DNA of 64,000 nt from a bacterium. Lineage in GTDB: Bacteria; Sysuimicrobiota; Sysuimicrobiia; Sysuimicrobiales; Segetimicrobiaceae. This document shows, piece after piece, positions 25,181 through 33,407 of the stretch; the first letter of the stretch is position 1, and each line of letters opens with the position of its first letter. The stretch spans positions 62,001 to 126,000 of the forward strand of contig DATGFS010000030.1 in NCBI GenBank assembly GCA_035308905.1, given 5' to 3'. The notes below the pieces were generated by a model. That model had not been told where the DNA came from and ran no database searches. It was given only the letters and a program-made list of their open reading frames with translations. A program made the position numbers and the translations under genes.

Positions 25181-25401
25181 CAGGCGATGCCTCCCGTACG
25201 CGCCGAACTGCCGCCGGAGACGACCGGCCGCAGCTCCACGGTGTCTTCGTCGGCGACGCGGGCGTCGTGGGTGAGCAGCGTGGCGCCGCGGATGACCAGC
25301 ACGGACTCCGGGTTGATGCCGAGCTCGACGAGGAGCTCGCGGACGCGGCGGGCCCCTTGGACCTCGACCTCGCGCTTCTGGTGGCGGATCAGCACTTTCA
25401 T
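25180..25401 (-). CDS. ttuB: TtuB-like ubiquitin-fold sulfur carrier with C-terminal extension
   Basis: This 73-aa beta-grasp protein has the ThiS/MoaD/TtuB profile ([20 protein letters not shown], then VLVIRG and DEDTVEL). In TtuB a C-terminal Gly-Gly is adenylated and thiocarboxylated to deliver sulfur to TtuA. Here Gly63-Gly64 is followed by nine more residues, SSARTGGIA, so the diglycine is not terminal unless the tail is removed. The tail is supported by the stop overlapping the ttuA start. A second Gly-Gly lies two residues from the end. Its ATG overlaps the stop of the B12-domain gene. Confidence 0.85.
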   Translation of the reverse strand: MKVLIRHQKREVEVQGARRVRELLVELGINPESVLVIRGATLLTHDARVADEDTVELRPVVSGGSSARTGGIA

Positions 25402-25811
25402 GCCGCGACGCCCCGCGGCTTGACGTTGTCCCGCACCCAGGCCACGATGCGCTCGAGCGTCGTCCCGGGCGTGAACACCGCGGCGATGCCGGCGGCTTCC
25501 AGGCCGGCCATGTCCTCGTCGGGAATGATCCCGCCGGCGAAGACCTTGTCGTCCCCCGCGCCCTGCGCGCGCAGCAGCTCCACGATCTTCGGCAGCAGCA
25601 CGTTGTGCGCGCCGGAGAGGATGCTGAGCCCGATCGCGTCGACGTCCTCCTGGATCGCCGCGGTCGCGATCATCTCCGGGGTCTGGTGCAGTCCGGTGTA
25701 GATAACCTCGAAGCCCGCGTCCCGGAGCGCCCGCGCGACGACCTTGGCCCCGCGATCGTGGCCGTCGAGCCCGGGCTTCGCGACGAGAATCCGAATGCGC
25801 GCCTGTGTCAC
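25398..25811 (-). CDS. B12-binding small subunit of acyl-CoA mutase
   Basis: This 137-aa cobalamin-binding Rossmann domain has the base-off/His-on motif [11 protein letters not shown] (DxHxxG), SILSGAHN, and GGIIPDED. It is the stand-alone partner of a split methylmalonyl-CoA/isobutyryl-CoA mutase; the catalytic subunit is at 27386-28990 on the same strand. GTG 25811 is preceded six bases upstream by GATAAT, so the mRNA may be leaderless. It starts the run mutase small subunit-ttuB-ttuA-trmI, an unexpected mix of carbon metabolism and tRNA thiolation. Confidence 0.9.
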   Translation of the reverse strand: MTQARIRILVAKPGLDGHDRGAKVVARALRDAGFEVIYTGLHQTPEMIATAAIQEDVDAIGLSILSGAHNVLLPKIVELLRAQGAGDDKVFAGGIIPDEDMAGLEAAGIAAVFTPGTTLERIVAWVRDNVKPRGVAA

Positions 25812-25886
25812 GCCGTTATTATCCCATGTTTCGGCGGGGAACGGGACGGGGAGGTCCCGTGGCAGACAGGCCGCGAACCTGCCCGC

Positions 25887-26705
25887 ATGCCCGCCTACAT
25901 CTGCGTCACCTGCGGCGTCCAGCACGGCGAGCGGCCCGAGCCGCCCGCGTCGTGCCCGATCTGCGAAGACGAGCGCCAGTTCGTAAACCCGCGGGGACAG
26001 GCCTGGACGACGCCGGAGGCCCTCCGCCGGTCCCACCGCAGCGTCCTCCGGGCCGAGGAGCCCGGCTTGATCGGCATCGGGATGGAGCCGTCGTTTGCGA
26101 TCGGGCAGCGCGCGCTGCTCGTGCGGACCCCGGAGGGCAACGTGCTGTGGGACTGCACGAGCCTTCTCGACGGCGCCGTGGTCGAGGCCATCGCGGCGAT
26201 GGGGGGACTGGCGGCGATCGCGATCTCGCACCCGCACTTCTACGCGGCGATGGTCGACTGGAGCCGCGCGTTCGGGCGCGTGCCGATTTATCTGGCCGAG
26301 GCGGACCGCCGGTACGTGATGCGGCCCGATCCGGTGATCGAGTTCTGGGACGGCGACCGCCGGGCGCTGCCGGGCGGCCTTATGCTGGTGCGCTGCGGCG
26401 GCCACTTCCGCGGGTCGACGGTGCTGCACTGGCCCGCGGGGGCCGGCGAGCGCGGCGCGCTGCTGACGGGCGACACCATTCAGGCCGTCCCCGACCGGCA
26501 GGCCGTGAGCTTCATGTATTCCTATCCGAACTATATCCCGCTGCCCGCCCAGACGGTGCAGCGTATCGCCGGGGCGGTCGAGCGCCTGGAGTTCGATCGG
26601 ATCTACGGAGGCTGGTTCGACCGGAGCGTACCGTCCGGCGCCAAGGCGGCGGTCGCGCGTTCGGCGGCGCGGTACGTGCGCGCCCTCGGGACGGCGCCCG
26701 CGTAA
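25887..26705 (+). CDS. MBL-fold protein with N-terminal zinc ribbon/rubredoxin-like domain
   Basis: In this 272-aa protein the first 30 residues carry CVTCGVQ and CPICEDERQ, two CxxC knuckles of a rubredoxin-like metal site. The rest resembles a metallo-beta-lactamase fold: [16 protein letters not shown] in place of HxHx[11 protein letters not shown] for the next His, and LLTGDTIQ for the bridging Asp. The first metal site is degenerate (only SHPH). Family members include uncharacterised hydrolases and flavodiiron-like proteins. Role unknown. It is divergent from the mutase small subunit, and a strong hairpin follows it. Confidence 0.7.
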   Translation: MPAYICVTCGVQHGERPEPPASCPICEDERQFVNPRGQAWTTPEALRRSHRSVLRAEEPGLIGIGMEPSFAIGQRALLVRTPEGNVLWDCTSLLDGAVVEAIAAMGGLAAIAISHPHFYAAMVDWSRAFGRVPIYLAEADRRYVMRPDPVIEFWDGDRRALPGGLMLVRCGGHFRGSTVLHWPAGAGERGALLTGDTIQAVPDRQAVSFMYSYPNYIPLPAQTVQRIAGAVERLEFDRIYGGWFDRSVPSGAKAAVARSAARYVRALGTAPA

Positions 26706-26737
26706 CGGCGGCCGGTCGCGAGGTCGGCGGTGAATAT

Positions 26738-26770
26738 GACGAGGCCGCGGCGTTCCGCCGCGGCCTCGTC
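26738..26770. terminator. Perfect 15-bp inverted repeat between convergent genes
   Basis: GACGAGGCCGCGGCG, loop TTC, then its exact complement (26756-26770). It lies between the stops of the MBL gene (26705) and the secreted-protein gene (26803), a natural place for a two-way transcription stop. No T-tract follows on either strand, so it may instead act as a Rho-assisted or structural block. Confidence 0.5.
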
Positions 26771-26802
26771 TACGTGTCCGCTTCGAGCGGTCCCGGTCGA
26801 GC

Positions 26803-27285
26803 CTACATCCCGGTTTGGGCGTCTACGATGAGCCGTGTCTGCAGCCCGGGCGGGAGGCCGTTCGCCCGTGCCCACGCCCCTACCAGCGCGGACCAATCGT
26901 TGCGGGAGAAAAGTAGCCCCCTGATCTCCCCCGCGCTCACCTGCACCCGCGCGTCCCACGTCGGCACCTGCGAGGTCCACGCGTAGACCACCGCGCGCCC
27001 CGCGAGGGTGGTTCCGTCGAACCGGCAGATCCGGAGACACGCGTACGTGCCGGTGGCAAATGGACGGCCGTAGACCGCGAGGGTCCAGACGCCGCCCGAG
27101 TAGGTACCGCCGGCGGCCACCCCGCCGAACGTTCCCGAGATCGTGCCCGATGGACGAGCGCCGGAGTACGAGGCCCCGGTCAGTGTGAGATTGTACGAGA
27201 GCGGCGTTTGGGCGGCCGCGGGCCTCGGCGACACGATGCCGGTCGCCAGCATGGCCGCCAGTGCGACAACGAGAACGGATCTCAC
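26803..27285 (-). CDS. Secreted protein of unknown function
   Basis: This 160-aa protein has a clear signal peptide ([19 protein letters not shown] then PRPAAAQ, probable cleavage after AAA/AQ). The mature part begins with a Gly/Ser/Thr-rich region of likely beta structure ([21 protein letters not shown]) and contains two nearby cysteines (ACLRIC). The family was not recognised. GTG 27285 is the only start that includes the signal peptide. Tandem hairpins lie upstream, separating it from the mutase operon. Confidence 0.65.
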   Translation of the reverse strand: MRSVLVVALAAMLATGIVSPRPAAAQTPLSYNLTLTGASYSGARPSGTISGTFGGVAAGGTYSGGVWTLAVYGRPFATGTYACLRICRFDGTTLAGRAVVYAWTSQVPTWDARVQVSAGEIRGLLFSRNDWSALVGAWARANGLPPGLQTRLIVDAQTGM

Positions 27286-27306
27286 CCCGAAGACACCTGC
27301 CCTTCC

Positions 27307-27349
27307 GGACCGGCGGCGCCGGTCCGTTCTTGCGCGACACAGCGCGCAA
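27307..27349 (-). terminator. Tandem hairpins after the mutase operon
   Basis: Two perfect stems: TTGCGCG/CGCGCAA (27330-27349, six-base loop) and GGACCGGC/GCCGGTCC (27307-27325, three-base loop). In minus-strand order they come 37 bases after the large mutase subunit stop and before the secreted-protein gene. T-tracts are weak. Confidence 0.4.
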
Positions 27350-27385
27350 AGGGCATTTTACCCAGCGCGGAAGTAATCTGTTAGG

Positions 27386-28990
27386 CTACAAGACCGCCTG
27401 CTCGCGGTACTCTCCGTAGGCCTGCCGGAACACGTCGCAGATCTCGCCGATGGTCACGCGGGCGCGCACGGCGTCCACGATCGCCGGCATCGTGTTGCCC
27501 CCGGCGTCGGTCACGCGCCGGAGGGCATCGAGCGCCCGCCGCGCGGCGGCCTGATCGCGCGTGACGCGGATCCGGCGCACGCGCTCGATCTGCCGGCGCT
27601 CGACTTCGGGATCGATCCGCAACTGCGGGATCGGCACCGTGGCGTGGTCGGCGAACTCGTTGACCCCGACGATCGCCTTCTCGCGCCGCTCGATCTGCTG
27701 TTGGTACCGGTAACTCGCCTCGGCGATCTCGCGCATCGGGTACCCCTGCTCGATCGCCGGCAGCATCCCGCCCATCTCGTCGATCGTCCGGATGTAGGCG
27801 GCCGCGTCCGCTTCGACGCGGTCCGTCAGCGCCTCGATGAAATAGGCGCCGCCGGCCGGATCGACGGTGTTGGTCACCCCGGTCTCGTGCGCGATGATCT
27901 GCTGAGTCCGCAGCGCCAGCGTCGCGGCTTCTTCCGTCGGCAGCGCGTAGGTCTCGTCGAGCGAGTTCGTGTGCAGCGACTGGCAGCCCCCGAGCACCGC
28001 GGCGAGCGCCTGGAGCGCGGTCCGGACGATGTTGTTCTGCGGCTGCTGCGCGGTCAGGCTCACGCCGGCCGTCTGCGCGTGCGTCCGCAGCGTGAGCGAC
28101 CGGGGGTTGCGCGCGCGGAACCGCTCCCGCATCAACCGGGCCCACATCCGGCGGGCGGCGCGGAACTTGGCAATCTCTTCGAAGAAATCGCTGTGGACGT
28201 CGAAGAAAAACGACAGCCGCGGCGCGAACGCGTCCACCTCGAGCCCGGCGTCGATGCCTGCCTGCACGTACGCGATCCCATCGGCGAGCGTGAAGGCGAG
28301 CTCCTGGACCGCGGTGGCGCCCGCTTCCCGTATGTGGTAGCCGCTGATGCTGATCGTGTTCCAGCGCGGCAGCTCCCGCGTGCCGTACACCATGAGATCT
28401 TGAATGAGCTTCATGCTCGGGCGCGGCGGGACAATCCACTCCTTCTGCGCGATGAACTCCTTCAGGATGTCGGTCTGCGTCGTCCCGCCCAGCGTCGCCG
28501 GGCTGAGGCCGCGCGCCGTCGCCACCGCCACGTACATCGCGAGCAGCACGTTCGCGGGGGCGTTGATCGTCATCGAGGTGGTGACCTCGTCGAGCGGCAG
28601 GTCGCGCAGCAGGAGGTCCATGTCCTCGACGCTGTCGATCGCGACGCCTTCGCGCCCCACCTCTCCCAGCGAGCGCGGGTGGTCGGAGTCGTAGCCCATG
28701 AGGGTCGGCATGTCGAAGGCGGTGGAGAGGCCCGTCTGGCCCTGCCGCAGGAGGTAGTGAAAGCGCGCGTTCGTGTCCTCGGCCGACCCGAACCCCGCGA
28801 ACATCCGCATCGTCCACAGCCGCCCGCGGTACATGGTGGCGTGGATGCCGCGGGTGTACGGATACTTCCCGGGGGCGCCGAGGTCGCGCGCCGGGTCGTC
28901 CTGCGCGAGGTCGTCCGCGGTGTACAGCCGTTTGATCTCGAGATTCGAGATCGTGCTGAACTGGGCCGCGCGTTCGCCGTGCTCCGCCAT
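27386..28990 (-). CDS. Acyl-CoA mutase large subunit, isobutyryl-CoA mutase-like
   Basis: This 534-aa TIM-barrel subunit of an adenosylcobalamin-dependent mutase starts [20 protein letters not shown] and has [12 protein letters not shown] and [10 protein letters not shown]. The substrate-reading positions are Phe64 ([10 protein letters not shown]) and Gln182 (FIAQKEWI). They align, with constant offsets, to Phe80/Gln198 of isobutyryl-CoA mutase and Tyr89/Arg207 of methylmalonyl-CoA mutase. Phe/Gln is the isobutyryl/butyryl pair. The B12 domain is separate (25398-25811). The ATG overlaps the etfA stop (TGATG), placing it at the end of the hbd-hydrolase-acd-etfB-etfA operon. Family certain; substrate inferred. 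Confidence 0.88.
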   Translation of the reverse strand: MAEHGERAAQFSTISNLEIKRLYTADDLAQDDPARDLGAPGKYPYTRGIHATMYRGRLWTMRMFAGFGSAEDTNARFHYLLRQGQTGLSTAFDMPTLMGYDSDHPRSLGEVGREGVAIDSVEDMDLLLRDLPLDEVTTSMTINAPANVLLAMYVAVATARGLSPATLGGTTQTDILKEFIAQKEWIVPPRPSMKLIQDLMVYGTRELPRWNTISISGYHIREAGATAVQELAFTLADGIAYVQAGIDAGLEVDAFAPRLSFFFDVHSDFFEEIAKFRAARRMWARLMRERFRARNPRSLTLRTHAQTAGVSLTAQQPQNNIVRTALQALAAVLGGCQSLHTNSLDETYALPTEEAATLALRTQQIIAHETGVTNTVDPAGGAYFIEALTDRVEADAAAYIRTIDEMGGMLPAIEQGYPMREIAEASYRYQQQIERREKAIVGVNEFADHATVPIPQLRIDPEVERRQIERVRRIRVTRDQAAARRALDALRRVTDAGGNTMPAIVDAVRARVTIGEICDVFRQAYGEYREQAVL

Positions 28991-30054
28991 CAGCCGCCGG
29001 CCGTTCGCCCCGCGCCGTCCCGCCCCGCGGAGCCGGGGTCAGACGGGGCCGTGCGGCCCCCGTCCGTGGCCGCCCCCTTGAGCTTCCGGACCTCTTCGGT
29101 CAGGAGCGGCAGGATCTCGAAGACGTCGCCCACCACGCCGTAGGTCGCGATGCCGAAGATCGGAGCCTGCGGGTCCTTGTTGATCGCGACGATACAGCGC
29201 GACCCGGACATGCCGGCGAGGTGCTGCGGCGCACCGGAGATGCCGCAGGCGATGTACAGCTGGGGATTGACGGTTTTGCCCGTCTGGCCGATCTCGTAAT
29301 CGTGCGGGACCCACCCGGAATCGACCGGCGGCCGGCTCGAACCCACCGCGGCGCCGAGGATCCCGGCGAGCTTGTCGAGCAGAGCGAAGTTCTCCGGGCC
29401 CCGGAGCCCGCGCCCTCCCGAGACGATAATGTCGGCCTCGGTCAGCGGCACCGTCTCGCGCTTGATCGCCGAGACCTCGATGACGCGCGTGCGGATCGAC
29501 CCCGGGTCGAGGCCGACGGGAACGGTCCGCACCTCGGCGGACCGGCCCGCCTCCGCGGGCGCGGGCGGGTAGATGTTCGGCAGCACCACCGCGATTCGCA
29601 TCCCATCGCCGTAGGCGACCCGCGCGATCGCCTTGCGGGTCATGACCGGTCGCGTGGCGACCACCCGCTCGTCCTCGACCGCGACCGACGCGCAGTCGGT
29701 CACGATGCCTGCGTCGAGGCGCGCGGCGAGCCGCGGCGCCAGATCGCGGCCCGCGGCCGTGCTGCCGACGAGCACCAGCCCCGGCGCGGCGCCGGCGAGC
29801 AGTGAGCCCACGACCTGCGCGTGCGCGTCCGTCGTGTACGGCTCGAGCAGCGGCGACTCGGCGACGTGGACCACGTGGGCGCCGTGGGCGGCCAGATCGT
29901 CGGCCAGGGCGGCGATGCCCCGTCCGGCGGCGACGGCGTGGACCTTCATCGGCCCGGCCAGCGTCTTGGCCAGGCCCAGGAGCTCGTAGGTGATCTTGCG
30001 CGGACGGCCGCCCGCGTGCTCGGCGATGACCCAGACGTCGGAGGCCGCGCTCAC
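28990..30054 (-). CDS. etfA: Electron transfer flavoprotein alpha subunit
   Basis: This 354-aa subunit carries FAD. The C-terminal FAD domain shows [40 protein letters not shown] and [11 protein letters not shown]. It takes electrons from acyl-CoA dehydrogenase and passes them to the quinone pool. GTG 30054 overlaps the etfB stop. A Gly/Arg/Asp-rich tail follows the last conserved block. Confidence 0.95.
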   Translation of the reverse strand: MSAASDVWVIAEHAGGRPRKITYELLGLAKTLAGPMKVHAVAAGRGIAALADDLAAHGAHVVHVAESPLLEPYTTDAHAQVVGSLLAGAAPGLVLVGSTAAGRDLAPRLAARLDAGIVTDCASVAVEDERVVATRPVMTRKAIARVAYGDGMRIAVVLPNIYPPAPAEAGRSAEVRTVPVGLDPGSIRTRVIEVSAIKRETVPLTEADIIVSGGRGLRGPENFALLDKLAGILGAAVGSSRPPVDSGWVPHDYEIGQTGKTVNPQLYIACGISGAPQHLAGMSGSRCIVAINKDPQAPIFGIATYGVVGDVFEILPLLTEEVRKLKGAATDGGRTAPSDPGSAGRDGAGRTAGG

Positions 30055-30824
30055 AGCACCTTCGCCTCCTCGCGCAGCGCGCGGACGAGATCGTGGACGA
30101 CTGCCGCCGGCTCGCCCTCCAGGCGCCGTCCGGCCTGCCGCTTGGGGGGCGGGGTCAATCCCAGCAGCTCGACGTGCGCGGGCGGTGGCGCGGTGATCCC
30201 GAGGTCCGCGAGGGTGCGCACGGTCACGGGGGTCCGCTTCGCCCGCATGATGCCGGGAAGCGACGGATAGCGCGCCTCGTTGATCCCGCGCTCGACTGTG
30301 ATGACGGCCGGCAGCGTCACCTCGAGGACCTCGACGGCCCCCTCGACCTCGCGGTGCGCGGTGGCGTTGCCGTCGCCCAGGTCCAACTTGGTGACCGCGG
30401 TCGCCTGCGGCAGCCCGAGGAACTCCGCGAGGGCCGGCCCCACGATCGCCGCGTTGTCGTCGGTCGAGAGTTTCCCGCACAGCACGAGGTCGCACGGCAC
30501 GGACTTGATCGCCGCCGCCAGCACCCGGGCCGTGCCGATGTGATCGAGCGAGGCGAGCGCCGGCTCCTGAATGTGGATCGCCGCGTCGGCCCCCATCGCC
30601 AGACCGGTACGCAGGGCTTCGACCGCCCGCGCCGGCCCGGCCGTCACGAGCGTCACGGTGCCGCCGAAGCGCTCCTTGATCCGCAGCGCCTCCTCGACGC
30701 CGTGCTCGTCATAGAAGTTGAGGACGAAATTGAGCCCGCTCTCCTCGATGCCCCGCCCGTCGGCGCGGATCCGGATCGGGACCTCGGTGTCGGGAACGTG
30801 CTTGACGCAGACAACGATGTTCAC
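30051..30824 (-). CDS. etfB: Electron transfer flavoprotein beta subunit
   Basis: This 257-aa protein begins VNIVVCVKHVPDTEVPIR and contains LNFYDEHGVEEALRIKE and LPQATAVTKL. It forms the heterodimer with EtfA. GTG 30824 has GGAGGG five bases upstream and overlaps the acyl-CoA dehydrogenase stop, so acd, etfB and etfA are translationally coupled. Confidence 0.95.
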   Translation of the reverse strand: MNIVVCVKHVPDTEVPIRIRADGRGIEESGLNFVLNFYDEHGVEEALRIKERFGGTVTLVTAGPARAVEALRTGLAMGADAAIHIQEPALASLDHIGTARVLAAAIKSVPCDLVLCGKLSTDDNAAIVGPALAEFLGLPQATAVTKLDLGDGNATAHREVEGAVEVLEVTLPAVITVERGINEARYPSLPGIMRAKRTPVTVRTLADLGITAPPPAHVELLGLTPPPKRQAGRRLEGEPAAVVHDLVRALREEAKVL

Positions 30825-31969
30825 GCCTGCCCTCCGCCGAGGACGCTCCGAGCGATCACGAGCCGCTGGATCTCGGACGTTCCCTCGTACAATTCGGTGA
30901 TCTTGGCGTCGCGAAAATGCCGTTCGACCGGGTAGTCTTGAATATACCCGTACCCTCCGAAGATCTGCACCGCCTGGGTCGCCGCCCACATCGCCGTCTC
31001 GGAGGCGAACAGCTTGGCGATCGATGCCTCGAGCGTGTGGCGCCGGCCCTGGTCGCGGATCCACGCGGCCCGGTACATGAGGAGCCGGCCGGCCTGAATC
31101 CGCGTCGCCATGTCCGCGATCTTCCACTGCGTCGCCTGGAAGTCCGCGATCGTTCGCCCGAACTGCCGGCGCTCTTTCGCGTAGGCGACGGCATCTTCCA
31201 TGGCGGCACGGGCGATGCCGAGGGCCTGCGCGGCGATCCCGATCCGGCCGCCGTCGAGCGTGGCCATCGCGACCGTGAAGCCCTTCCCTTCTTCGCCGAG
31301 CAGGCGGGCCGCGGGAAGCCGGCAGTCTTGTAAGACGATCTCACACGTGCTGCTGGCGTGAATCCCGAGTTTGTGCTCGATCTTGCCGACGCTGAGCCCG
31401 GGGTCGCCGCGCTCGGCGATGAAGGCGCTGATCCCGCGCGCTCCCTCCCCGCCGGTCCGGGCGTAGATGATCAGCACGTCGGCCTCGACGCCGTTCGTGA
31501 CGAAGATCTTGGTGCCGTTCAGCACCCAGTGATCGCCGTCGCGCCGGGCCGTGGCGCGCAGCGCCGCCGCGTCCGATCCGGCGGTGGGCTCGGTGAGACA
31601 GTAGCACCCCAGCTTCCGGCCCCGCGCCAGTTCGGTGAGATACGTCCGCTTCTGCGCCTCCGTCCCGAAGGCGAAGATCGGAAAGCAGTCGAGCGAGTTG
31701 TTGACCGAGAGCACCGCCGCGAGCGCGGCCTCGGCGCGGGCGACCTCCTCGAGGACGACGGCGTAGGAGACCGTGTCCATCCCGCCGCCCCCGTACTCCT
31801 CGGGGATGAAGACGCCCATGAGGCCCATCTCGCCCAGCTCGCGCAAGAGCTCCCGCGGATAGGCGCCGCGGCGGTCCATCTCCGCGGCGATCGGCAGCAG
31901 GCGCGTCGTGGCCCACTCCCGCACCGTGGTCTGCACCAAGCGATGCTCTTCGTTCAGGGTGAATTCCAT
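30821..31969 (-). CDS. Acyl-CoA dehydrogenase, short/branched-chain type
   Basis: This 382-aa FAD enzyme introduces a 2,3-double bond in acyl-CoA. Blocks: CYCLTEPTAGSDAAAL, FIAERGDPGLSVGK, YAKERRQFGR, and IFGGYGYIQDYPVER. The catalytic base is the Glu in YEGTSEIQRL, the position used in butyryl- and short-chain enzymes. It sits directly before etfBA, its electron acceptor. With an isobutyryl-type mutase in the operon, butyryl- or isobutyryl-CoA are likely substrates (inference). Confidence 0.93.
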   Translation of the reverse strand: MEFTLNEEHRLVQTTVREWATTRLLPIAAEMDRRGAYPRELLRELGEMGLMGVFIPEEYGGGGMDTVSYAVVLEEVARAEAALAAVLSVNNSLDCFPIFAFGTEAQKRTYLTELARGRKLGCYCLTEPTAGSDAAALRATARRDGDHWVLNGTKIFVTNGVEADVLIIYARTGGEGARGISAFIAERGDPGLSVGKIEHKLGIHASSTCEIVLQDCRLPAARLLGEEGKGFTVAMATLDGGRIGIAAQALGIARAAMEDAVAYAKERRQFGRTIADFQATQWKIADMATRIQAGRLLMYRAAWIRDQGRRHTLEASIAKLFASETAMWAATQAVQIFGGYGYIQDYPVERHFRDAKITELYEGTSEIQRLVIARSVLGGGQA

Positions 31970-32021
31970 CGCACCTTTCGTTCGTGGCGGCCGCGACCCG
32001 AACCTACGTGCTGTATTTCTC

Positions 32022-33407
32022 CTACCTCGTCCGCCGGATGATGCGGAGGCCGTAGGCCGCCGCGCGGGCCCGCGGCGCCCCGTCCATCTGAAAGTGCAGG
32101 TACTGCTCCGCGCCGCGCGGGCTCACGACAAACGCGTCGGGCCCCACCGCGCGCGCCGTCAGCGGCTCGCCGTCGACCTCGACCAGGAGACGGCCGTCCG
32201 CGGCCCGGACGCGCAGCACCATGCCTTCGCCTGAGCGATACTCGCCCGCGTAGGCCGCGAGGCGCTCCGGCGCGCAGACGTAGTCGGGATAGGCGATCGC
32301 CGGCGTCTCCGGCGGAGCGCCCTGGAGGACGTTCAGCAGGCCGTGGGCGATCGTGCGGACCGGCGCGTCCGCGAGGTTGGCGAGGACCGCGACGGCGAGC
32401 CCGTGCGCGGGTACCAGGGCGACGTGCGCCGAGATACTGCGACGGCCGCCCCCGTGCTCGACGAGCGCGCCGCCCCGGTAGTCGGGCAGGACGGCGAGGC
32501 CGTAGCCGTAGCCCTGCCCCGGCGCGATCGCGATGTGCGCGCGGGTCATGGCGGCGACCGCGCGTTCCGACAGAATCCGCCGGCCGCCGGCGACACCGCC
32601 TGTACGGTAGAGCGTCAGGTAATGCAGGAGGTCCGTGGCGGTGGCGCAGATGCCGCCGGCGGGGTTCCAGACCTCGGAGTACCACCAGGTCCGCGCCGGG
32701 ACGGCGCCGCGCGTCCCGTTGCCGGTCCGCGCCACATACGGCGTCGTGACGCCGTCCAACGGCTCCGACGCCGGTCCAAACGTCGTGTGCGCGAGCCCGG
32801 CAGGGCCGATGACCTCCTCGGTCACGAAGCGCGCATACGGCCGGCCGCTCACCCGCGCGATGATCTCGCCCAGCAGGGCGTACCCTTCGTTGCAGTAGCT
32901 GAACTGGGCGCCGGGCGGCCCGAGCGGCATCCAGTCGCTCTCGGCGAGGTAGGCCATCAAATCGCCGGCGGTCGCGAACGGCGGGCGGTCCTCGACGCGC
33001 ACCGGCGGGGGAGGGCCGTCCGGATCCTCGCGGGCGCTCGCGCCGAAGGCGTACCAGCGCGACGGAAGGGGCGGAAACCCGGGGGTGTGCGTCAGGAAGT
33101 GGTGAATCCTGATCGCCGCGGCGTCGCCGCGCGGCACCCGGAACTCCGGCAGATAGTGGACCACCGGGTCGTCCACGGAGAGCCGGTGCTCGTCCGCGAG
33201 CCGCATGATCGCCGCCGCGGTGAAGGACTTGGTGACCGAAGCCACGCCGAAGATCGTCTCGGGCCCGGCGGGGACCGCGCGCTCGAGGTCCGCCGCCCCG
33301 AATCCGCGCGCGTAGACGACGGCGTCGTTCCGGGCCGCCGCGGCCGCGGCCCCGGGCACCCCGGAGCGCGCCAGCAGGTCCTCCGCGTAGGCCTCGAACG
33401 TCTTCAC
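32022..33407 (-). CDS. Serine hydrolase of the class C beta-lactamase / esterase family
   Basis: In this 461-aa protein, the catalytic motifs of the penicillin-recognising fold are SVTKSF (SxxK), YCNEG (YxN) and EHGGGRR (in place of KTG). A C-terminal beta-rich domain (from about residue 350) ends the protein. There is no signal peptide, so a cytoplasmic esterase or peptidase is more likely than an exported beta-lactamase. GTG 33407 overlaps the hbd stop and has GAGGGG five bases upstream; open sequence further upstream belongs to other frames' genes. Its place inside an acyl-CoA operon suggests ester or thioester hydrolysis, unproven. Confidence 0.85.
   Translation of the reverse strand: MKTFEAYAEDLLARSGVPGAAAAAARNDAVVYARGFGAADLERAVPAGPETIFGVASVTKSFTAAAIMRLADEHRLSVDDPVVHYLPEFRVPRGDAAAIRIHHFLTHTPGFPPLPSRWYAFGASAREDPDGPPPPVRVEDRPPFATAGDLMAYLAESDWMPLGPPGAQFSYCNEGYALLGEIIARVSGRPYARFVTEEVIGPAGLAHTTFGPASEPLDGVTTPYVARTGNGTRGAVPARTWWYSEVWNPAGGICATATDLLHYLTLYRTGGVAGGRRILSERAVAAMTRAHIAIAPGQGYGYGLAVLPDYRGGALVEHGGGRRSISAHVALVPAHGLAVAVLANLADAPVRTIAHGLLNVLQGAPPETPAIAYPDYVCAPERLAAYAGEYRSGEGMVLRVRAADGRLLVEVDGEPLTARAVGPDAFVVSPRGAEQYLHFQMDGAPRARAAAYGLRIIRRTR

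Noticed and set aside
27644-29143. 499-codon plus-strand open frame
   Set aside because: Antisense of the mutase large subunit; no family features.
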